Shown here: one piece after another, positions 18,414-28,607 of the stretch
How the letters are laid out: each line of letters starts with the position of its first letter
Numbering within the stretch: position 1 is the stretch's first letter
Origin: CBDFNC01 sp965249895
GTDB taxonomy: Bacteria > Pseudomonadota > Gammaproteobacteria > Enterobacterales > CBDFNC01
NCBI GenBank assembly: GCA_965249895.1
Contig: CBDFNC010000003.1
Location: 62,001 to 126,000, forward strand
Length of the DNA stretch: 64,000 nucleotides
Reading direction: 5' to 3'
Made by a program: the position numbers and the translations under genes
The notes under the pieces: model-generated
The model's input: only the letters and a program-made list of their open reading frames with translations
Told to the model about the DNA's origin: nothing
Database searches by the model: none

Positions 18414-19679
18414 TTAGCTTTTCTGCCCTTTCATAGCGTTGAAGAACTCATCATTGGTTTTGGTCATGGATAATTTGTCGATCACAAATTCCACGGCATC
18501 AATTTCACTCATAGGATGAACAATTTTACGCAAGATCCACATTTTCTGTAGCTCATCCGCTGCAGTGACCAGCTCTTCACGTCGGGTACCACTGCGATTA
18601 ATATCAATGGCAGGATATACACGTTTTTCCGCAATCTTACGATTCAGGTGTAATTCCAGGTTACCCGTACCTTTAAATTCTTCGTAGATAACCTCATCCA
18701 TTTTGGAGCCGGTATCGATAAGGGCCGTAGCGATAATAGTTAAGCTACCACCTTCTTCAACGTTACGTGCCGCACCGAAGAAACGCTTGGGTCTGTGCAG
18801 TGCATTTGCGTCAACACCACCCGTCAGTACTTTACCTGAACTTGGGATCACAGTGTTGTAGGCACGGGCCAGACGAGTAACGGAATCCAGCAGGATAATA
18901 ACGTCTTTCTTATGCTCGACTAAGCGCTTGGCTTTTTCGATCACCATTTCGGCGACTTGCACGTGACGGCTGGCTGGCTCATCGAAAGTAGAAGCAATCA
19001 CTTCGCCGCGTACCAGACGCTGCATCTCGGTCACTTCTTCCGGGCGTTCGTCAATCAGCAATACCATTAAAGTGGCATCAGGATGATTAAACGCAATACT
19101 CTGAGCGATATTCTGCAGCAACATTGTCTTGCCCGCTTTTGGCGGCGCAACAACCAGACCACGCTGGCCTTTACCTATGGGAGAAGCCAAATCCAGGATA
19201 CGGGCAGTAATATCTTCAGTACTACCGTTACCACGCTCCATGCGCATGCGATCGAGGGGGTGAATTGGCGTCAGGTTTTCAAACAAAATTTTATTGCGGG
19301 AGTTTTCAGGCTTGTCGTAGTTGACCTGGTTAATCTTCAACAAGGCAAAATAACGCTCTCCTTCTTTTGGTGGCCGGATCTTACCCGCCACCGTATCACC
19401 GGTTCTTAAGTTAAAGCGGCGGATCTGGCTTGGCGAAACATAAATGTCATCCGGGCCAGCCAAGTAGGAGCTGTCTCCACTACGCAAGAAACCAAAACCA
19501 TCTTGTAAAATTTCCAATACACCGTCGCCAAAGATGTCTTCACCGCTTTTAGCGTGGGCTTTAAGGATCGAAAATATGATGTCTTGTTTACGTAAACGAG
19601 CCAGATTTTCCAGCCCCATGGATTCGCCTAGTTTAACTAACTCAGGTACGGGAGTATCTTTTAATTCGGTTAGGTTCAT
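18414..19679 (-). CDS. rho: Transcription termination factor Rho
   Basis: 421 residues, the standard length. RNA-dependent hexameric ATPase that ends transcription. N-terminal RNA-binding fold with DGFGFLRSGDSSYLAGPDDI, Walker A PPKAGKTMLLQNIAQ near residue 180, Walker B VIILLDSVTRLARAYN, and the Q/R-loop region TGGVDANALHRPKRFFGAAR. It lies downstream of trxA in the same orientation, with a 190-bp untranslated leader; the conserved trxA-rho arrangement is present. In other gammaproteobacteria the leader mediates autoregulation. Confidence 0.98.
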   Translation of the reverse strand: MNLTELKDTPVPELVKLGESMGLENLARLRKQDIIFSILKAHAKSGEDIFGDGVLEILQDGFGFLRSGDSSYLAGPDDIYVSPSQIRRFNLRTGDTVAGKIRPPKEGERYFALLKINQVNYDKPENSRNKILFENLTPIHPLDRMRMERGNGSTEDITARILDLASPIGKGQRGLVVAPPKAGKTMLLQNIAQSIAFNHPDATLMVLLIDERPEEVTEMQRLVRGEVIASTFDEPASRHVQVAEMVIEKAKRLVEHKKDVIILLDSVTRLARAYNTVIPSSGKVLTGGVDANALHRPKRFFGAARNVEEGGSLTIIATALIDTGSKMDEVIYEEFKGTGNLELHLNRKIAEKRVYPAIDINRSGTRREELVTAADELQKMWILRKIVHPMSEIDAVEFVIDKLSMTKTNDEFFNAMKGQKS

Positions 19680-19869
19680 AGTGAGAAATGTTAACTCGAG
19701 TGAGTGGATTGAATATGATTAAGTGAGGTTTAAACTTATGGAGAGAAGTTACTGTCCGAGATAGAAGTTAGCACTAAAAATAAATAGCGTCCAGAGAAAC
19801 TCGGTGAAATGGTGAATTTTTGCGCTAAAAATCAATATTTTTGCTCCGCATAACACGGAGCAAATGTAT

Positions 19870-20196
19870 TTACAGGTTTTCGTCTAAGAACTCTTTAAGT
19901 TGAGTTTTAGATAAAGCGCCTACTTTAGTGGCGGCAACTTCACCGTCTTTAAACAACAGCAGTGTGGGAATGCCACGAATACCGAACTTTGGCGGCGTGC
20001 CACTGTTTTCATCTATGTTCAGCTTACCCACAGTCAGCTTGCCTGCATATTCGCCGGCAACCTCATCCAAAATTGGCGCGATCATTTTACAAGGACCACA
20101 CCATTCGGCCCAAAAATCGACCAATACAGGGCTAGAGGCCTTTACTACATCTTCTTCAAAACTAGCGTCGCTTAGCTGAACAATCTTGTCGCTCAT
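19870..20196 (-). CDS. trxA: Thioredoxin 1
   Basis: 108 residues with the active site WCGPCK at residues 32-37 and the cis-Pro loop GIRGIPTLLLF. General dithiol reductant of the cytosol. It is divergent from rhlB across 110 bp and upstream of rho, exactly the order known from E. coli. Confidence 0.98.
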   Translation of the reverse strand: MSDKIVQLSDASFEEDVVKASSPVLVDFWAEWCGPCKMIAPILDEVAGEYAGKLTVGKLNIDENSGTPPKFGIRGIPTLLLFKDGEVAATKVGALSKTQLKEFLDENL

Positions 20197-20306
20197 TTAT
20201 TACTCCGAATCAAACTTGGCTTTAGATGGATGAATATCCACAAAGAGTTGCTCTATTTCAATAGATCCTGTTTCTTATTGCAAGCTTAACCTGATATGCT
20301 ATTTAA

Positions 20307-21581
20307 ATGAGCAAAACACATTTAACTGAACATAAATTCAGCGAATTTGGCTTAAGAGCCGAAGTTGTCGCTGGTTTGGAAGCTCAAGGCTTCCATAATT
20401 GTACACCGATCCAGGCGTTAAGCTTACCCTTATTAGTCGAGGGAAAAGACATCGCAGGACAAGCCCAAACCGGCACGGGTAAAACCATTGCTTTCTTGTC
20501 TGCGACTTTTCATCACCTGTTGGTCACTCCTGTCCCCGAGGGACGTAAACAAAATCAACCCAGAGCCCTGATCATGGCGCCTACCCGGGAACTGGCTATC
20601 CAGATCCACAGGGATGCCGTGCATATGGCCAAAAGCACCGGCTTAACGCTGGGGCTGGTATACGGCGGCGAAGGCTACGAAAGCCAGCGTAAGCAGCTGG
20701 AAAATGGGGTCGATATACTAATTGGCACCACAGGCCGTCTCATAGACTACTTTAAGCAAGGTGCAACCAACTTAGGTTCCATCCAGGTAGTCATATTGGA
20801 TGAAGCCGACCGTATGTTTGATCTCGGCTTTATTAAGGACATTCGTTATCTGTTCAGGCGTATGCCAGCAGCGACAGAGCGTCTGAATATGCTTTATTCC
20901 GCCACCTTGTCTTTTCGGGTACAAGAGTTGGCATTTGAACATATGAATGATCCAACCCATGTCCAGGTAGCGCCGGAGCAAATGACCGCGTTGCACATCC
21001 AGGAAGAGCTGTTTTATCCGTCGAATGAAGACAAGATGAAACTGCTGCAGACCCTGATTGAAGAAGAGTGGCCGGACAAAGCCATTATCTTTGCCAACAC
21101 CAAACACAAATGTGAATCCGTATGGGGCCATTTGGCAGCCGATGGTCTCAGGGCTGGTTTGCTAACGGGCGACGTGCCGCAGAAGAAACGGGTTAAGATC
21201 CTCGAACAGTTCACCCAGGGAGAGCTGGACTACCTGATCGCAACGGATGTTGCCGCCAGGGGACTGCATATTCCCGAAGTAACCCACGTATTTAACTTTG
21301 ATTTGCCCGATGATGCCGAAGATTATGTCCACCGTATCGGACGTACCGGTCGTGCCGGTGCCAGCGGTCACGCCATTAGCTTGGCTTGTGAAGACTATGT
21401 GTTTAACTTACCGGATATTGAAGAATATATTCGTCATCCGATCCCGGTTAGCGATTATGACAAAACCGCATTGTTGACAGCACTACCTGCGCCGATCAAG
21501 TTACCAAGACACAGATCGCCTAATCCGAAGAAGTTTAACGACAGGCACGGTTCCAAACCCAGGCCAAACAGAAGAAGATAA
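20307..21581 (+). CDS. rhlB: ATP-dependent RNA helicase RhlB
   Basis: 424 residues. DEAD-box helicase with the Q motif (CTPIQALSLP), Walker A AQTGTGKT, DEAD box (VVILDEADRMFD), SAT motif and HRIGRTGRAG. RhlB unwinds RNA in the degradosome together with RNase E. Its start MSKTHLTEHKFSEFGLRAEV, the basic tail and the position between divergent trxA and downstream gppA identify it among DEAD-box paralogues. The basic C-terminal extension is short. Confidence 0.96.
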   Translation: MSKTHLTEHKFSEFGLRAEVVAGLEAQGFHNCTPIQALSLPLLVEGKDIAGQAQTGTGKTIAFLSATFHHLLVTPVPEGRKQNQPRALIMAPTRELAIQIHRDAVHMAKSTGLTLGLVYGGEGYESQRKQLENGVDILIGTTGRLIDYFKQGATNLGSIQVVILDEADRMFDLGFIKDIRYLFRRMPAATERLNMLYSATLSFRVQELAFEHMNDPTHVQVAPEQMTALHIQEELFYPSNEDKMKLLQTLIEEEWPDKAIIFANTKHKCESVWGHLAADGLRAGLLTGDVPQKKRVKILEQFTQGELDYLIATDVAARGLHIPEVTHVFNFDLPDDAEDYVHRIGRTGRAGASGHAISLACEDYVFNLPDIEEYIRHPIPVSDYDKTALLTALPAPIKLPRHRSPNPKKFNDRHGSKPRPNRRR

Positions 21582-21593
21582 GCAATCCGAACT

Positions 21594-21640
21594 GTAGGAG
21601 CTGATGCCCCGGGCGAAGCGATTCGCCAAGCGGCTCCTAC
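21594..21640. repeat. REP-like extragenic palindrome
   Basis: Outer arms GTAGGAGC and GCTCCTAC are perfectly complementary and enclose a second hairpin GGCGAAGCGATTCGCC. The 'GTAGGAGC' palindrome resembles REP elements of gammaproteobacteria. It lies between rhlB and gppA and could attenuate or stabilise the message. Confidence 0.8.
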
Positions 21641-21680
21641 CCATCAGGTGACCCAGTTTAACCAGCATTAGGTAACCACA

Positions 21681-23174
21681 TTGAGCAGCAAATCCCCCCT
21701 ATACGCCGCCATCGACCTGGGCTCCAACAGCTTCCATATGTTAGTGGTACGAGAGGTAGAAGGCGCTATACGCACAGTGGCCAAGGTAAAACGTAAAGTT
21801 CGCCTGGCCTCCGGGCTGGACGACAATAACCTGCTTAACCAGGACGCCATGGAAAGAGGCTGGTATTGCCTGAGCCTGTTTGCCGAACAATTGCAGGATA
21901 TTCCAAAAGAGAATATTCGTGTTGTAGGAACGGCAACCCTGCGGCTGGCCACCAATGTAGATACCTTTCTTAAAAAAGCGCAACACATACTAAACCACGA
22001 AATCGAAGTTATTTCCGGCCAACTGGAAGCCGAAACTATCTATCAGGGCGTGTCCTACACCAGTAGTGGTGAAGGAAACCGTTTAGTCATAGATATCGGC
22101 GGTGCCAGCACCGAGTTGGTAGTGGGCGAAGAAAATCAGGCTAAACTGCTTAACAGCCTGAATATGGGCTGCGTTACCTGGTTAAAGCAACATTTCCCCA
22201 ATGGTGAGTTAACTCAAAGCAACTTTCAGGCTGCTATTAATGCGGCGAAGGCAGTGTTATCGCCAATAGCAGGTTCATACCTAGAGCAGGGTTGGCAAAC
22301 CTGTGTGGGCGCCTCGGGTACGGTTCAGGCATTACAGGAAATTATGTTAGCCCAGGGCCAGAGTGAACAGGTTACGCTGGACAAACTAAACCAGCTAAAA
22401 CAGCAAACCATCGACTGTAGTAATATGAAAAACCTGGTGCTGGAAGGATTAACCGCAGAAAGGCTGACGGTTTTCCCCAGCGGATTAGCCATCCTTATCG
22501 CTATTTTCGAAACCTTAAAAATCAAGTCCATGACCCTGGCTGGCGGCGCTCTGAGAGAAGGTCTGATTTATGCGATGATAGGCCGGAAGCGTAATAGCGG
22601 GGTCAGAGAGACTACGGTCAACAGCCTGATCAGCCGCTACCAGATAGACAGCGACCAGGCAGAACATGTCAGGGACACAGCCCTGGAACTTTACCGGCAA
22701 GTAGAAATTGAGTGGCAGCTCGATGAGCACTTTGCCAGACCCATATTACGCTGGGCCGCTATGCTGTATGAAATTGGCCTTTGTATTGAATACAAAAAAG
22801 CACCGCAGCATGCGGCCTATATTATCGATAACATCGACTTACCTGGATTTACCCCGGCACAAAAACAATTACTATCCGCTTTGCTGTTAAATCAAAGGGG
22901 TGAACTTCAGCTGCAAGCATTGCTGGAGCAAAATGCCTTATCTGCAGAAGATGGCTTAAAGCTTGTACGTTTGTTACGCATTGCCATCAAGTTATGCATG
23001 CGCCGAACACAAGGCACTGTCCCTAAATTCCACCTGCATTTATCGGGAAGCAAGCTGATACTACAGCTGCCAAAAGGTTGGAGCCAGGATCACCCATTAA
23101 GGGCCGCAGAATTACAGGCTGAAGTAGAAGAGCAAAATCGCCATCAAGTGGGATTTGAGATAAGAGAAACCTAG
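21681..23174 (+). CDS. gppA: Guanosine-pentaphosphate phosphatase / exopolyphosphatase
   Basis: 497 residues. Converts pppGpp to ppGpp and can cleave polyphosphate. Actin-like ATPase fold signatures are present: YAAIDLGSNSFHMLV at the start, VVGTATLRLA and IDIGGASTELVVGE near residue 140. A C-terminal HD-like helical half follows. The start codon is TTG at 21681, preceded by TTAGGTAA; the product begins MSSKSPLYAAIDLG as in relatives. Downstream of rhlB as in E. coli, separated by a REP-like palindrome. Confidence 0.95.
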   Translation: MSSKSPLYAAIDLGSNSFHMLVVREVEGAIRTVAKVKRKVRLASGLDDNNLLNQDAMERGWYCLSLFAEQLQDIPKENIRVVGTATLRLATNVDTFLKKAQHILNHEIEVISGQLEAETIYQGVSYTSSGEGNRLVIDIGGASTELVVGEENQAKLLNSLNMGCVTWLKQHFPNGELTQSNFQAAINAAKAVLSPIAGSYLEQGWQTCVGASGTVQALQEIMLAQGQSEQVTLDKLNQLKQQTIDCSNMKNLVLEGLTAERLTVFPSGLAILIAIFETLKIKSMTLAGGALREGLIYAMIGRKRNSGVRETTVNSLISRYQIDSDQAEHVRDTALELYRQVEIEWQLDEHFARPILRWAAMLYEIGLCIEYKKAPQHAAYIIDNIDLPGFTPAQKQLLSALLLNQRGELQLQALLEQNALSAEDGLKLVRLLRIAIKLCMRRTQGTVPKFHLHLSGSKLILQLPKGWSQDHPLRAAELQAEVEEQNRHQVGFEIRET

Positions 23175-23198
23175 CGAAAGCCATTAAATGATACTAAA

Positions 23199-23219
23199 GG
23201 CCGCTCAGACACAGCGGCC
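23199..23219 (-). terminator. Hairpin, possible terminator
   Basis: Perfect 6-bp stem GGCCGC/GCGGCC with a 9-nt loop, and TTTA on the minus strand. It lies between the convergent gppA and chemoreceptor remnant and may serve either. Confidence 0.55.
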
Positions 23220-23222
23220 AGT

Positions 23223-23620
23223 TCAAGCAGGCCTTAATTTAAAACTAGCTGCAGCGTGCTCCAAGTCCTGGATCATCTGATACAAATCTTTTACCGACTC
23301 AGAGGCTTGTTGTGCACAAGCACTGTTGTCTTGAGCCATCTCCGTGATTTTGTGTATCCTTATTATTCGCGCTGGTTTGTTCATTCAGCGCACTGGAAAC
23401 CTCATCAATAATAGCGACCAACTCCCTGGATGAAGTACTCGCGAACGGAAGCTTCTGCATGGGACGCCTGCTCGACTCCCTGGTCAACCTTAGATACTCC
23501 ATTATCCATATGTACTACTGCGTTTTTGGTCCCCGTCTGGAAGATCTGTCCCGTGGAGTCTGATGATCTCTCGGCTAATTGCTTCACCTCATCGGCCACT
23601 TCTCGAATAACGTAAATAAT
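23223..23620 (-). pseudogene. Chemoreceptor (MCP) 3' remnant
   Basis: Only the C-terminal portion of a methyl-accepting chemotaxis protein is left, starting at VIREVADEVKQLAERSSDST where receptors have 'FAVVADEVRKLAERS'. The frame then breaks; downstream pieces SSRELVAIIDEVSSALNEQT and a third frame ITEMAQDNSACAQQASESVK to a stop at 23223 continue the receptor. At least two frameshifts and loss of the whole sensory half make it non-functional. A hairpin follows. Confidence 0.85.
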
Positions 23621-23793
23621 AATACTGCCAACTATATATTTAGGCTGACATTACAGCAGACTTCGATGCGTTTATTACAAAAAGTGAATGATAGCATTTA
23701 ACAAACCTGGAAAAGAGCAGGCCCTGGCAGAATGACATTTACCAGTCATACGCCATGCTTATTAGATAACCGAGATGGCTATTCGGAAAGAGA

Positions 23794-24528
23794 ATGAAAT
23801 ATTGGACCCTGTTGTTTTTCTTTTGCAGCCTGCAAGCCCTGGCAACAGCTGATATAGAGATAGTGACAGAAAATTATCCGCCCTATAGCTATCAGCAAGA
23901 TGGGGAGATAAAGGGACTGAGTACAGAAATAGTCAAAGCGGTTGTCAACCAAGCTAAGCTGACCGCCAGAATTACAATGCTACCCTGGGCGCGCGCCTAC
24001 AGTACTACCAGGCAAAAAACCAACACCCTGATCTATAGTATCAGTCGCTTCCCGTTGCGAGAAAGCGAGTTCAAATGGGTGGGAAAAATAGTCAGCATAA
24101 ACTTTAGTATCTTCGCTTTAAAATCAAGACAGGATATAACCCCCTTTAACAACCTGCAGCAAGGAAAAGAGTGGTCGGTTGGCACAGTACGTAACGATGC
24201 GCTGGAGCAATATTTACTTGCTCGGGGTTTCACTAATCTGCAACGGAATAATAATCACCAATCAAATATGGAAAAATTACTGCTTGGGCGAATCGAGCTA
24301 TGGCCTATCTCGCCCATCGCAGCCAGATACCTCTTGCAATCACATAACAAAGAGCCCGACCAAGTCATCAAAAGCGTACACGACATAAAAGGATTCTCAG
24401 GTGGTGAGCTTTATATGGCGTTTGGCCTTAAAACCGATGACACTCTGGTCGAGCAGCTGAGGCAAGCCTTAAAAGAAATCAAGGCTAATGGGACATATCA
24501 ATCCATCATAGAGAACTATCAGAAATAG
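23794..24528 (+). CDS. Periplasmic solute-binding protein, SBP_bac_3-like
   Basis: 244 residues with a signal peptide (1-18, WTLLFFFCSLQALA). The mature start ADIEIVTENYPPYSYQQDGE and GLSTEIVKAVVNQA are typical of family-3 solute-binding proteins, as are the hinge region and C-terminal KEIKANGTYQSIIENY. GAAAGAGA precedes the ATG. No transport genes nearby. The ligand is unknown; Alteromonadales carry many such stand-alone proteins. Confidence 0.85.
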   Translation: MKYWTLLFFFCSLQALATADIEIVTENYPPYSYQQDGEIKGLSTEIVKAVVNQAKLTARITMLPWARAYSTTRQKTNTLIYSISRFPLRESEFKWVGKIVSINFSIFALKSRQDITPFNNLQQGKEWSVGTVRNDALEQYLLARGFTNLQRNNNHQSNMEKLLLGRIELWPISPIAARYLLQSHNKEPDQVIKSVHDIKGFSGGELYMAFGLKTDDTLVEQLRQALKEIKANGTYQSIIENYQK

Positions 24529-24687
24529 TATCAGAATGAGTCCCCCCTGATTGGCAACCGTTTATGGAATACGAGATAAAGCATAAAGTCAGCAATGGAT
24601 ATAAATGTACCAAATAATTGATAACCTCTAGTTTGCCTTTCTGTTAGTAATAACAGTCAATTTCATACCCTCAACTTTCGCCGCCTT

Positions 24688-25915
24688 ATGACTAAATTAA
24701 AATCCTATCGCTATTTGCCAGCACTCTACTGCCGGGTTTGTCCAAGAGTGACGCCTACACCCAAGTAGGTGATACCGTTCAACTTGCCCTGCCCCTGACA
24801 GCGTTGGCTATGACCTATGCGCACGACGATACGCAAGGGAGCTGGCAGTTTATCAAGTCGTACACCACCAGTGTCGCGGTCACCCATGGGATAAAATACA
24901 CCGCCGGTAAACAAAGGCCTGACTTTTCATCGGATAACTCGTTTCCATCTGGGCATACGCAAGCGGCATTCAGTGGCGCCTCCTTTATTTACACTCGTTA
25001 TGGCGCCGAATGGGGTATTCCGGCATACGCCCTGGCAGCCTATACCGGCTGGAGCAGGGTTCACTGTGACAGGCATTATTGGGACGACGTCTTCGCCGGC
25101 GCCAGTATCTCAGTTCTGAGTAATCTCTACTTTGCCCAACCCCTAAATGATAATGTGGCCATTTTTCCCATGCAAAATGGCGATGCAGTAGGTGTTAGTT
25201 TTGTTATTTAGAGTAATGCCTTTAACAAAGGCCAGGGAAGACAAAGGAGCCGAGTTAAGCTTGATCCGAACTATAGGTTCGAATTTTCTTTTGGCCCGAC
25301 AAGCTTAAAAAGTAGTGACTTTGGCCAAGATATAGATAACGACCACAGGCCGGAATCCTTTATGTCCGGGACGGATAACAGCACCTCGCAGCGTCTATTG
25401 GCAGTGGTTTGTGGATAAAAAGCACACCCTCGCTTTTTACAGCAAACCTTTTGCAGTGCGTGAAAAGGGTAACCAGGCAGGAACCAGTGGCGACACTTAT
25501 GCCAGATACCAGGTGTGGGACTTTCGCTTCGACTGGCCTTATGATTTCGATCTTTACGAGCCATTAATCACTCAGCTGGGAGCCTTGACTTTCGTGCGGC
25601 AAGCAGAAAGCGAGCTCTATCGCAACCCAGGAGACTGGGAAAGTCTGTATAAACAGCGGGAGCTGCTGCTTTATCCTATGTTAAACGCCAAACTAGGTTA
25701 CCAATTTACCCATGCGCTTGATCTGACATTTGACGGCAGATATGGCTACAACGGCAAGGGAAGGGTTGGAGATGCTTCATTAAGTCTTAACTATAAATTC
25801 ACAGTGGGATATTGGGCTGGGTTATAACACCTATTACAGGGAACAAGAAAACAGTCGTACTTTTAATAAAATCAACCTAGATACGGTTTTGTTAAGGGTG
25901 GGGCATTCTTCTTAA
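24688..25915 (+). pseudogene. PAP2-family phosphatase pseudogene with C-terminal extension
   Basis: The gene starts MTKLKSYRYLPAL at 24688, shifts frame within the signal peptide, and then carries an intact PAP2 core (KQRPDFSSDNSFPSGHTQA, and SRVHCDRHYWDDV: the three phosphatase motifs). A stop at 25211 and a further shift near 25400 break it again. The last third (DKKHTLAFYSKPFAVREKG, then FDWPYDFDLYEPLI) looks like an outer-membrane strand-rich domain, and the final frame ends NKINLDTVLLRVGHSS at 25915. Three or more frame disruptions. A 157-codon internal frame could still yield a bare PAP2 domain without its signal peptide. Confidence 0.8.
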
Positions 25916-25932
25916 GTTAACCGGCTATCGCT

Positions 25933-25964
25933 ATGCTCTCTGCGGACCTAACCCCAGAGAGCAT
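25933..25964. terminator. Hairpin between convergent genes
   Basis: ATGCTCTCTG pairs with the complementary CAGAGAGCAT around an 11-12-nt loop. It lies 12 bp past the hemB stop. Weak T-run, so termination is inferred from position. Confidence 0.55.
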
Positions 25965-25975
25965 TAACGATGGAA

Positions 25976-26980
25976 CTACTTAAGCCACTTAGCGACATCT
26001 TTAGCAAAATAAGTCAGGACCCCGTCCGCGCCTGCCCGTTTAAAGCAAAGTAAGGACTCCAGCACACACTCCCTTTCTTTCAACCAGCCATTTTGAATAG
26101 CCGCTTTATGCATGGCGTATTCACCACTCACCTGATAGGCAAAAGTAGGCACTCCAAATTCGTCTTTTACCCTTTTCACTATATCCAAATAAGGCATGCC
26201 GGGTTTAACCATCACCATATCTGCACCTTCGGCAAGATCCAGGCCAACCTCATGTAAGGCTTCATCCGAATTAGCGGGGTCCATTTGATAGGTAGACTTG
26301 TTTGCTCCTTTCAGATTGCCTGCACTGCCCACCGCGTCCCTGAACGGACCATAGTAGTTGGACGCGTACTTAACGCTATAGGCCATGATCTGAGTATGAA
26401 TAAAACCCGCGTCTTCCAGTGCCTGGCGAATTGCCCCGATACGGCCATCCATCATATCGGAAGGCGCTACCACATTCGCCCCCGCTTCGGCGTGAGACAG
26501 CGCCTGTTTTACCAGGATTTCTGTAGTGATGTCATTAAGCACATAACCATCTTCATCGATAATGCCGTCCTGGCCATGAACGGTAAATGGGTCCAAAGCA
26601 ACATCTGTGATCACCCCCAGTTCTGGATAGGATTCTTTTAGCGAGCGTACCGCTTTCTGCGCCAGCCCCTCCTGGCTGTAGGCTTCTTCAGCCATTTCAC
26701 TTTTCTTTTCCGCCGGAGTCACGGGGAACAGGGCGACAGCGGGAACACCTAAGTCCACCAGCTCGGCAGCTTCTTCCAGCAATAAATCGATGGAAAGGCG
26801 ATAGACACCTGGCATGGACTCCACTTCTTCCTTGCGATTTTTACCTTCCAACACAAACATAGGGTAGATCAGGTCGTTCACAGTCAGTTGATTCTCCGCC
26901 ACCAGACGACGGGAAAAGTCATGTTTTCTGATACGACGTGGACGAGCATTTGGGAATTTACCCAGGGTAGATTTGGACAC
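25976..26980 (-). CDS. hemB: Delta-aminolevulinic acid dehydratase (porphobilinogen synthase)
   Basis: 334 residues. Condenses two 5-aminolevulinate molecules to porphobilinogen in haem synthesis. Active-site lysine segment MVMVKPGMPYLDIV (about residue 258), metal/allosteric region DMMDGRIGAIRQ and PMFVLEG at the start are all conserved. It ends a run of genes from ubiE through tatD on the same strand, a conserved gammaproteobacterial order. 12 bp separate it from tatD. Confidence 0.97.
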   Translation of the reverse strand: MSKSTLGKFPNARPRRIRKHDFSRRLVAENQLTVNDLIYPMFVLEGKNRKEEVESMPGVYRLSIDLLLEEAAELVDLGVPAVALFPVTPAEKKSEMAEEAYSQEGLAQKAVRSLKESYPELGVITDVALDPFTVHGQDGIIDEDGYVLNDITTEILVKQALSHAEAGANVVAPSDMMDGRIGAIRQALEDAGFIHTQIMAYSVKYASNYYGPFRDAVGSAGNLKGANKSTYQMDPANSDEALHEVGLDLAEGADMVMVKPGMPYLDIVKRVKDEFGVPTFAYQVSGEYAMHKAAIQNGWLKERECVLESLLCFKRAGADGVLTYFAKDVAKWLK

Positions 26981-26992
26981 AGAATTACTCTC

Positions 26993-27772
26993 TTATAAGT
27001 CGAAAAAGGTCTTGCTGGTTGCCAGGCTATTGGCCAGCAAACTTGCTAATGATTCCCCACGGGCCTGTGCAATAGCGGCCGCGATATGAGGTAAGTACTT
27101 GGGTTCGTTTCGTCTGGATTTAGGTTTAGGCTTAAGATCTCTTGGCAGCAAGTAGGGGCTATCCGTTTCTATCATCAAGCGATTAGCCGGAATTAAAGAT
27201 ACCAGTTCCTTTAAATGGCCCCCGCGCCTTTCATCACAGATCCAGCCGGTAATGCCAATATGCAGATCTATATCCAGACAAGCTTTTAGCTCCTTCTCGG
27301 CGCCGGTAAAACAATGTAGTACAGCCGCGGGTAACCGATCCCGGTATGGTTTTAGAATTTCAATAAAACGGGCGTTTGCGTCCCGTTCATGCATAAACAC
27401 GGGCATTTGCAGCTCCACAGCCAGCTCCAGCTGTTGCTCGAAAACCGCATCCTGCACCGGCCTTGGTGAATAGTCCCGATTATAATCCAGCCCACACTCA
27501 CCCACAGCTCTCACCTGGGGTAAGGCCAATAACTGTTTCAGCTTAATCATGCTGGTTTCATCACAGCTTTTTGCATCGTGGGGGTGAATACCTGCAGTGC
27601 TATACAGGAAGTCGGGATATAAGCTGGCAAGCTCGGCGGCGCTTTGGCTTTCCTCAATATCTGTCCCCGTCACCACCAGGGCCTGTAGTCCTGCCGATTT
27701 TGCCGCATTAATAACAGGATCCAGATCTTTGGCAAAGCTGGAGTTGGTAAGGTTGACGCCTATATCAATCAA
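26993..27772 (-). CDS. tatD: TatD-family metal-dependent DNase
   Basis: 259 residues. Metal-dependent hydrolase with TIM-barrel fold: MIDIGVNLTNSSF at the start, STAGIHPHDAK (metal His), AVGECGLDYNRDYSP (metal Glu), VLHCFTG and ETDSPYLLP (metal Asp). E. coli TatD has 3'-5' DNase activity and is not needed for Tat export. It lies 80 bp downstream of tatC. Confidence 0.95.
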   Translation of the reverse strand: MIDIGVNLTNSSFAKDLDPVINAAKSAGLQALVVTGTDIEESQSAAELASLYPDFLYSTAGIHPHDAKSCDETSMIKLKQLLALPQVRAVGECGLDYNRDYSPRPVQDAVFEQQLELAVELQMPVFMHERDANARFIEILKPYRDRLPAAVLHCFTGAEKELKACLDIDLHIGITGWICDERRGGHLKELVSLIPANRLMIETDSPYLLPRDLKPKPKSRRNEPKYLPHIAAAIAQARGESLASLLANSLATSKTFFDL

Positions 27773-27851
27773 TCGAAATTCCTCATTTCGCTGGGTTCTC
27801 TGTGGGCAGCTATTTAATCACAGGGAACCCGGAGCTCACAGAGAAGTTCCG

Positions 27852-28607
27852 CTAATCTTGAGTCGCGGATTGCGGCTCTTTTTTGACATAAAAGCGGGAA
27901 AACAATAACCCCAGCTCAAACAGCACCAACATAGGAATTGCCAGCAGGGTCTGGGAGATTATATCTGGGGGTGTCAACAACATGCCGAATATGAAAGCCC
28001 CGACGACTATGTAAGGTCGCTTTGCTTTCAGGCTCTCGGGTGTTGATGCGCCGGTCCAGCAAAGCACTAAAGTGGCAATGGGAATTTCAAACGCCAAACC
28101 AAATGCAAAAAATAACTTAAGCACAAAATCCAGGTAGCGGCTGATATCCGTGGCTATTGTCACCCCTTCTGGCGCCACGCTGGTAAAGAAAGAGAACACC
28201 AGGGGGAACACTATGTAATAGGCAAACGCCATACCCAGGTAAAACAGCAATGCACTGGAAAATACCAGGGGTGCGATCAGCTTCTTTTCATGCTTATAAA
28301 GACCGGGGGCAATAAAACCCCACACCTGATAAAGAATGTAGGGCATTGCAGCAAATGCGCTTAATACTAGGGTTAGCTTGATCGGGGTGAAAAACGGTGT
28401 CGCAACACCAGTAGCTATCATGCTGGCCCCAGCAGGTAACTGACTGGTTAAAGGCTCTGCTATATAGTGATAGATATCATTGGCAAAATAGACAAGACCA
28501 AGAAAAACCAGCATTACGGCGGCGACAGCATGTAGCAGACGGTTGCGTAATTCAACCAGGTGACTGATCAAAGGTGCAACGGGCTGCTCAGGTTTGGATT
28601 GTGACAT
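27852..28607 (-). CDS. tatC: Sec-independent protein translocase subunit TatC
   Basis: 251 residues with six membrane helices. The conserved HLVELRNRLLHAV at the N-terminus binds twin-arginine signals with TatB, and the SFFTSVAPEGV loop and GMLLTPPDIISQTLLA stretch are typical. The ATG lies immediately after the tatB stop. Complete tatA-B-C set in order. Confidence 0.97.
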   Translation of the reverse strand: MSQSKPEQPVAPLISHLVELRNRLLHAVAAVMLVFLGLVYFANDIYHYIAEPLTSQLPAGASMIATGVATPFFTPIKLTLVLSAFAAMPYILYQVWGFIAPGLYKHEKKLIAPLVFSSALLFYLGMAFAYYIVFPLVFSFFTSVAPEGVTIATDISRYLDFVLKLFFAFGLAFEIPIATLVLCWTGASTPESLKAKRPYIVVGAFIFGMLLTPPDIISQTLLAIPMLVLFELGLLFSRFYVKKEPQSATQD

